A DNA stretch of 26,691 bases from positions 1-26,691 of the forward strand of contig CAYZAW010000031.1 of NCBI GenBank assembly GCA_964476505.1. Direction: 5' to 3'. Under the pieces are notes generated by a model. That model saw only the letters and a list, made by a program, of their open reading frames with translations, was not told the origin of the DNA and made no database searches. Of the stretch, positions 23,205 through 26,691 are shown in pieces. The position numbers and the translations under genes were made by a program. Each line of letters begins with the position of its first letter. Position 1 is the stretch's first letter. This DNA is from CAYZAW01 sp964476505. GTDB lineage: Bacteria > Bacillota > Clostridia > Christensenellales > CAG-138.

Positions 23205-23235
23205 TTGACCGGTAGTAACTACCGGGCGCTATACT
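23205..23235 (+). promoter_or_regulatory. MerR-type promoter (19-bp spacer) with perfect operator
   Basis: -35 TTGACC (23205-23210) and -10 TATACT (23230-23235) are separated by 19 bp, longer than the optimum of 17. The spacer region holds CCGGTAGTAACTACCGG (23209-23225), a perfect 17-bp dyad centred between the boxes. This geometry is the hallmark of promoters activated by MerR-family regulators through DNA distortion. It drives the aldo/keto reductase after a leader of about 150 nt. No MerR gene is in the window. Confidence 0.8.
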
Positions 23236-23389
23236 TATATCGTTAAGTTTCGTAAACAAACATGTAATGTGAAGCATAACGCGATTGCAATGCAGTAAAA
23301 AGTGCATCAATGAGGTCGCTCTGTGCTCCGAGAAATGAACAGCAAATGTACAATCGGAGATGGTTCCACGATTGAAAGGAGAAGAAATC

Positions 23390-24229
23390 ATGTCACATAT
23401 CACGCTTAACAATGGCGTTATGCTGCCACAGCTTGGTTTTGGTACTATCAGGCAGTTTGGAGAACAGGTCATCGATAATGTTGCCTTTGCTCTTCATAAT
23501 GGATACCAGCTCATCGACACCGCTAACCGCTATGATAATGAGGTGGAAGTCGGCTTAGGCCTAAAAAAGTCTGGCTTGAAAAGGGAGACGTATTTTCTTG
23601 AGACCAAGCTTGGCCCTACGCTTTACGAGAACGACACGGCAATTGACGATACGCTCCTTCGTCTTGGTGTTGACTACATTGACATGATGCTTCTTCATCA
23701 TCCTGTAAACAATTATATGCATGCCTACAGAATGCTTGAAAAGGCTTATAAAGCAGGAAAACTCCGGGCTATTGGTATATCTAACTTTCCGGTCGAAAAG
23801 ATTACGGAAGTGTTGGAGCAGTGCGATGTGGCACCGGCTCTTATGCAGGTGGAGTGTCATCCCTATTATCCTGCGGAGCTTGTGAAACCGTTTTGTGACG
23901 AACGAGGCATCAAACTACAATCTTGGTTCCCGCTTGGGCATGGAAATCAAGATATGCTGCATGATCCTGTTTTCACAGAACTTGCAGAGAAATACGGGAA
24001 ATCGAACGCGCAGATCATCTTAAGATGGCATATCCAGTCCGGATTTGCGCTTGTGCCGGGCAGTAAATCTCACGAACATATTAAGCAAAATGCTGCTATC
24101 TTTGATTTCTCTCTAACTGAAGAAGAAATGGAAAAGATTGCTGCTCTTAACAAGCACCAGCCGTTCTATACCGTAACGCCGGAATCTCTACAAAGCCTTG
24201 CCATAACAAAGTGCAAATTTGAGGTGTAA
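23390..24229 (+). CDS. Aldo/keto reductase
   Basis: NAD(P)H-dependent carbonyl reductase of the cytoplasm, 279 residues from the ATG at 23390 (AAGGAG 8 nt upstream; an earlier in-frame start at 23360 overlaps that site region). The catalytic tetrad is visible: Asp43 and Tyr48 in GYQLIDTANRYDNE, Lys73 in LETKLG and His103 in LLHHP. The cofactor phosphate-binding segment LVPGSKSHEHI is near the C-terminus. The size is right for the short AKR5-like group. It is controlled by a MerR-type promoter, which in Firmicutes often pairs with aldehyde- or electrophile-responsive regulators, so detoxification of reactive carbonyls is a reasonable inference. The substrate is unknown. Confidence 0.93.
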   Translation: MSHITLNNGVMLPQLGFGTIRQFGEQVIDNVAFALHNGYQLIDTANRYDNEVEVGLGLKKSGLKRETYFLETKLGPTLYENDTAIDDTLLRLGVDYIDMMLLHHPVNNYMHAYRMLEKAYKAGKLRAIGISNFPVEKITEVLEQCDVAPALMQVECHPYYPAELVKPFCDERGIKLQSWFPLGHGNQDMLHDPVFTELAEKYGKSNAQIILRWHIQSGFALVPGSKSHEHIKQNAAIFDFSLTEEEMEKIAALNKHQPFYTVTPESLQSLAITKCKFEV

Positions 24230-24276
24230 TGATGTGGTCTCCTCCGGGTATTGGAATATGGTGAATAGTATAAATG

Positions 24277-25035
24277 TCATAGTTTCCTTGATACAACCAT
24301 AAGCTGTAAACCGTTTTCATTGGCCAAAGTGCCGTTGAAATCACAAAACTTTTTAATGGTTTTCATGCCGCGCACTTTCATGATGCTGTCTATTTCCGAG
24401 CTATGATATAACCTTGTTGGATTTCCATATTCAAAGTCAGGAGTCTTTAATATATCACCAAAATAAAAATCATTTTGACCGTATAAAAGCGTATTTGAGG
24501 ATTTATCCCATTCAAAGGCAGACAGTGTGATCCCATCCTTCCCGGCGTCCCACAATTTGCATGGGTAGTGGGTATCGGCATAGTCAGCACTCATGATATC
24601 CATAAAATGCTGTCCACCCGGTTTGAGAGCGCGTGACACAACATCAAATATTTTAAGGTTTTCTTTTTCATCTTCCAGATATCCGATAGCTCCATCGGCC
24701 ATATTGATAACAACATCAAATTCATTTGTGAAAGAAACATTTCGAATATCTGAAAGAACGAATTGTGCCGGTAAATGATCACGTTTCGCTTCAGCCACAG
24801 CATCGTCAATGTATGCTTTTGTGATGTCGACTCCAACGACATGATATCCGCGCCTTGCAAATTCAAGAGAATGCCTGCCATATCCGCAGGCGAGGTCAAG
24901 GATCTTTTCGTTCCCGCAGAGTTCTAACTCTCTTACGAGGAAAGAAACCTCCTTCTTCGTGTTCTCCGTCCATGATTGCTTTTTTATATCCAAAGTCCAA
25001 GAAGCCTTATACCAATCCGATCGACCTTTTTTCAT
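24277..25035 (-). CDS. Class I SAM-dependent methyltransferase
   Basis: 252 residues, cytoplasmic. Motif I is ILDLACGYGRHS (45-56), followed by VVGVDIT (66-72), the acidic end of strand 2, and the DVVINMADGAIGYL segment of motif IV; ALKPGGQHFMDI is the later core strand. This is the Methyltransf_25-like fold. A short AAGGA site lies 4 nt from the ATG. The gene converges with the aldo/keto reductase (47-nt gap, no clear terminator) and lies behind the nitroreductase on the same strand with a 60-nt gap. The methyl acceptor cannot be predicted. Confidence 0.88.
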   Translation of the reverse strand: MKKGRSDWYKASWTLDIKKQSWTENTKKEVSFLVRELELCGNEKILDLACGYGRHSLEFARRGYHVVGVDITKAYIDDAVAEAKRDHLPAQFVLSDIRNVSFTNEFDVVINMADGAIGYLEDEKENLKIFDVVSRALKPGGQHFMDIMSADYADTHYPCKLWDAGKDGITLSAFEWDKSSNTLLYGQNDFYFGDILKTPDFEYGNPTRLYHSSEIDSIMKVRGMKTIKKFCDFNGTLANENGLQLMVVSRKL

Positions 25036-25095
25036 ACATGTTTTCCTTCTTTTTCATTACGGTTTGGGCTATTCATCTTTTTCGGCTGCGGGAAG

Positions 25096-25689
25096 TCAAC
25101 GGTTATTATCACTTACATAGATCGCCCTGCCACTAATGCGTTGCTTTACAGCAGGGTACTCCCCATTGATATATCCCAGGCAAACAAAAACGATAGGCAT
25201 ATACGCCTTGTCCAATCCCCATTGATCTAACAACTCCTGCATGCCTTCCTTTGAAAACGTATCCTCTGCACGCCCGACGATACAGCTTGAAACTCCAAGG
25301 TCATATGCTTCAAGCACCATATTTTCGGCACAGACAAATGCAGAGCCAATTTGATTGACCTGTGTTTTTCTTTCCCGTTGTATACAGACAATACCAAGCG
25401 CCTGGCAACCATAGAATCCGCTTTTGATAGACTTGTCATCAATGATCGACGGCTGTTCGCTGGAAACGCCGGATTCCCAGTTGCGATTCTCGCAATCCGC
25501 GTTAATTACTCCTATGCGCTCAATTTGTGCCGGGTCATCCAACATAATGATCTTTGTGCCTTGGCGTCCGCCGGGATTAGGCGCATAAATACCTGCTTCA
25601 ACGATTTTATCTAACTTCTCTTTTTCTACCCTATTGGGCAGATACTTGCGAATAGACCTGCGCTTTTTCATAACATCAAGTAATTTCAT
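25096..25689 (-). CDS. Nitroreductase-family FMN oxidoreductase
   Basis: 197 residues. The N-terminal KKRRSIRKYLPNRVEKEKLDKI segment holds the arginines that bind the FMN phosphate in this family. YAPNPGGRQGTKIIML and the late SCIVGRAEDTF, MPIVFVCLGY and RISGRAIYV segments also fit. The ATG at 25689 is chosen because AGAGG lies 9 nt upstream; the ATG at 25698 directly abuts that site. Members reduce nitro compounds, quinones or flavins with NAD(P)H. The promoter region carries an inverted repeat over its -10 box, suggesting inducible expression. The physiological substrate is unknown. Confidence 0.9.
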   Translation of the reverse strand: MKLLDVMKKRRSIRKYLPNRVEKEKLDKIVEAGIYAPNPGGRQGTKIIMLDDPAQIERIGVINADCENRNWESGVSSEQPSIIDDKSIKSGFYGCQALGIVCIQRERKTQVNQIGSAFVCAENMVLEAYDLGVSSCIVGRAEDTFSKEGMQELLDQWGLDKAYMPIVFVCLGYINGEYPAVKQRISGRAIYVSDNNR

Positions 25690-25712
25690 GATGCGCATCC
25701 TCTCAAATCTGT

Positions 25713-25746
25713 ATTTGCTACTATTAGTTAGTATAGCATAGCAAAT
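25713..25746 (-). promoter_or_regulatory. Nitroreductase promoter with nested inverted repeats
   Basis: Extended -10 TGCTATACT on the minus strand (TATACT at 25735-25730). It lies between 8-bp arms ATTTGCTA (25713-25720) and TAGCAAAT (25739-25746). A second 15-bp dyad with TACT/AGTA arms (25719-25733) overlaps the -10 box. From memory, boxes with TACT-N7-AGTA spacing occur at quinone-sensing YodB-type repressor sites in front of nitroreductase genes. No such regulator is in the window. Confidence 0.5.
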
Positions 25747-25758
25747 GCATTACACAAA

Positions 25759-25787
25759 AGCGCCGAGACGATTCTCGCCCCGGCGCT
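25759..25787 (-). terminator. Hairpin terminator behind the 68-codon ORF
   Basis: AGCGCCG/CGGCGCT arms, with an inner CGAGA/TCTCG stem, followed on the minus strand by TTTTGTG. It ends transcripts coming from the deacetylase side, just before the nitroreductase promoter. Confidence 0.6.
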
Positions 25788-25795
25788 GCATCTGG
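25777..25795. repeat. Copy 2 of a 19-bp dispersed sequence
   Basis: GCCCCGGCGCTGCATCTGG differs at one position from 23059-23077. Here it overlaps the 3' part of a terminator hairpin, which suggests that the repeated unit is a terminator-like element. Confidence 0.4.
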
Positions 25796-25835
25796 CAACG
25801 AGTGTTTTGTTGCCCACATCGTATTGCCCGGTGAC

Positions 25836-26042
25836 TTAATCTCCCGCCTTTGTCTCTACCGAACCTGTTCCGGTCATTGCCAATTCAACGAGGTAGTCAA
25901 TCTTATTTGTGTCTTCCTCACCATATGCATCCCGATACTCCATCACGTTATAAGTTTTGACGGCAGCGGTTTTCCACGACGACCCGTTGAATACGTTATA
26001 TAAACCGGCATCCGCATCCTCTGCGGTATATGCTTCTGCCAA
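25836..26042 (-). pseudogene. 68-codon ORF of unknown origin, probable gene remnant
   Basis: The frame is open for 68 codons from a TTG and continues upstream without a ribosome site or good start codon, through a hairpin. It encodes an acidic segment (AEAYTAEDADAGLYNVF near the start, then KIDYLVELAMTGTG) that I do not recognise, with no signal peptide or membrane helix. It ends 48 bp before a terminator. The absence of translation signals suggests the tail of a lost gene; a real small protein with an unusual start is possible. Confidence 0.3.
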
Positions 26043-26059
26043 AGCAGAGTTTAGCGCAA

Positions 26060-26090
26060 TATGCCGGGAGCATCCAGTACTCCCGGCATA
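26060..26090 (-). terminator. 11-bp hairpin behind the polysaccharide deacetylase gene
   Basis: Perfect 11-bp arms (TATGCCGGGAG at 26060-26070, complement at 26080-26090) with a 9-nt loop, 22 nt after the deacetylase stop. No long T-run follows on the minus strand, so termination efficiency is uncertain. Confidence 0.55.
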
Positions 26091-26112
26091 ACAGTATTTT
26101 GATTTGTTCGCC

Positions 26113-26691
26113 TTACGCCTTTTTCTGCACGCCGTTTACATCGATAAACGTATCGCCTTGCAGCAGCAGGTCGCTAACGGTGGTAAACTCGTACCCCTGC
26201 TCCAGCGCGGTAGATATCAGTGTTGGCAGGTATTCCTTGATTTTGAATCCGTTGTTGTGGCACAGGATGATGCATCCCGGCGCAAGCTTTGGAAGCACCG
26301 TATCCAATATGGTTTGGGCGCTTCGCTCCTCCTTCCAGTCGATGGTATCGATCGACCATTGCACCGGCGTATAGCCCATGTCCCGCACGGTGAGTATCAC
26401 GTTATCGTTATATTCGCCGTACGGCGCGCGGAAGGTTTTGCAGCGCTGGCCTACCAGCTTTTCCATGTTGTCATCAAAGGTGGTCAGTTCCTTTTTGATG
26501 CCCTCTGCATCCAGCTTGTTCATATGCGGATGCGTGGCGCTGTGGTTGCCGAGTTCATGCCCGGCAGCGGCAATTGCCTTTACGTTATCCGGATACTTCT
26601 CCGCCCAGAAGCCGCAAAGGTAGAAGGTCGCCTTGATGTTGTTTTTCGCAAGTTCCTCCAAGATAAAGGGCGTTTTATCGTCTTCCCATGC
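26113..26691 (-). CDS. Polysaccharide deacetylase (NodB domain, PdaB-like), C-terminal part
   Basis: Metal-dependent removal of N-acetyl groups from a cell-wall or surface polysaccharide. The frame runs off the right window edge, so the signal/anchor region is not visible; about 192 codons are seen. The first visible residues AWEDDKTPFILEEL belong to NodB motif 1 in the form used by sporulation-type PdaB-like enzymes. Motif 2 with the metal-binding histidines is HSATHP, motif 3 is FRAPYGEYND, and the C-terminal catalytic histidine lies in IILCHNNG. All key residues of the visible part are intact. It ends in front of an 11-bp hairpin. The substrate (peptidoglycan or other glycan) is not determined. 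Confidence 0.93.
   Translation of the reverse strand, partial: AWEDDKTPFILEELAKNNIKATFYLCGFWAEKYPDNVKAIAAAGHELGNHSATHPHMNKLDAEGIKKELTTFDDNMEKLVGQRCKTFRAPYGEYNDNVILTVRDMGYTPVQWSIDTIDWKEERSAQTILDTVLPKLAPGCIILCHNNGFKIKEYLPTLISTALEQGYEFTTVSDLLLQGDTFIDVNGVQKKA

Noticed and set aside
1..26691. CRISPR arrays, tRNA/rRNA genes, insertion sequences or phage genes
   Set aside because: No regular short repeats, transposase or integrase frames, or tRNA-like cloverleaf segments were seen on reading both strands.

Overview
The window looks like chromosomal DNA of an anaerobic Firmicute, most likely a Clostridia-type bacterium of fairly balanced base composition. The evidence is a T-box leader, a type III glutamine synthetase, strong AGGAGG-like ribosome binding sites, many lipobox lipoproteins with no outer-membrane partners, a cysteine-type formate dehydrogenase with its maturation genes, and a PdaB-like polysaccharide deacetylase. 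No rRNA, tRNA, CRISPR array, phage or intact insertion sequence was seen. The species cannot be named from the sequence.

Left part (1-6740). The 3' part of glnN (GSIII) is followed by an asparagine-specific T-box leader and asnB, which together form a nitrogen-assimilation pair on the plus strand. Facing them on the minus strand is a heavy-metal unit: a CadC/SmtB-type repressor, a Zn/Cd/Pb P-type ATPase, and behind them an internally deleted ketopantoate-reductase-like remnant. The repressor operator sits in the spacer of a near-consensus promoter. An SRPBCC-like protein, a 28-codon mini-ORF and a 39-codon stub of a ZIP metal transporter follow on the plus strand.

Formate block (6697-12434, minus strand). 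An ArsR-like regulator, a large formate dehydrogenase catalytic subunit (one [2Fe-2S] and four [4Fe-4S] sites plus the Mo/W domain), mobA, fdhD and a formate/nitrite channel lie in order and end at a 15-bp hairpin terminator. The fdhA 5' UTR contains a possible pseudoknot.

Export/redox block (12484-21194, minus strand). This is the most unusual part. One long apparent operon encodes a 1056-aa lipoprotein with five tandem SUOX-like modules, a FecB/FecCD/FecE-type ABC importer, a second lipoprotein with two of the same modules, a rhodanese-like lipoprotein and an FMN-binding lipoprotein. The giant protein and the FMN protein both carry a DAITGAT motif of the kind flavinylated by ApbE. The operon is preceded by a consensus-like promoter and a structured leader of about 200 nt with an intrinsic terminator and a mutually exclusive antiterminator pairing, so it may be riboswitch-controlled. 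The ligand, cargo and reaction are unknown; an extracytoplasmic flavin-linked redox or uptake system is my inference.

Right part (21211-26691). A THEP1-like NTPase, a membrane acyltransferase, an aldo/keto reductase behind a MerR-type 19-bp-spacer promoter, a methyltransferase, a nitroreductase, an unassigned ORF remnant and the C-terminal part of a polysaccharide deacetylase cut by the window end.
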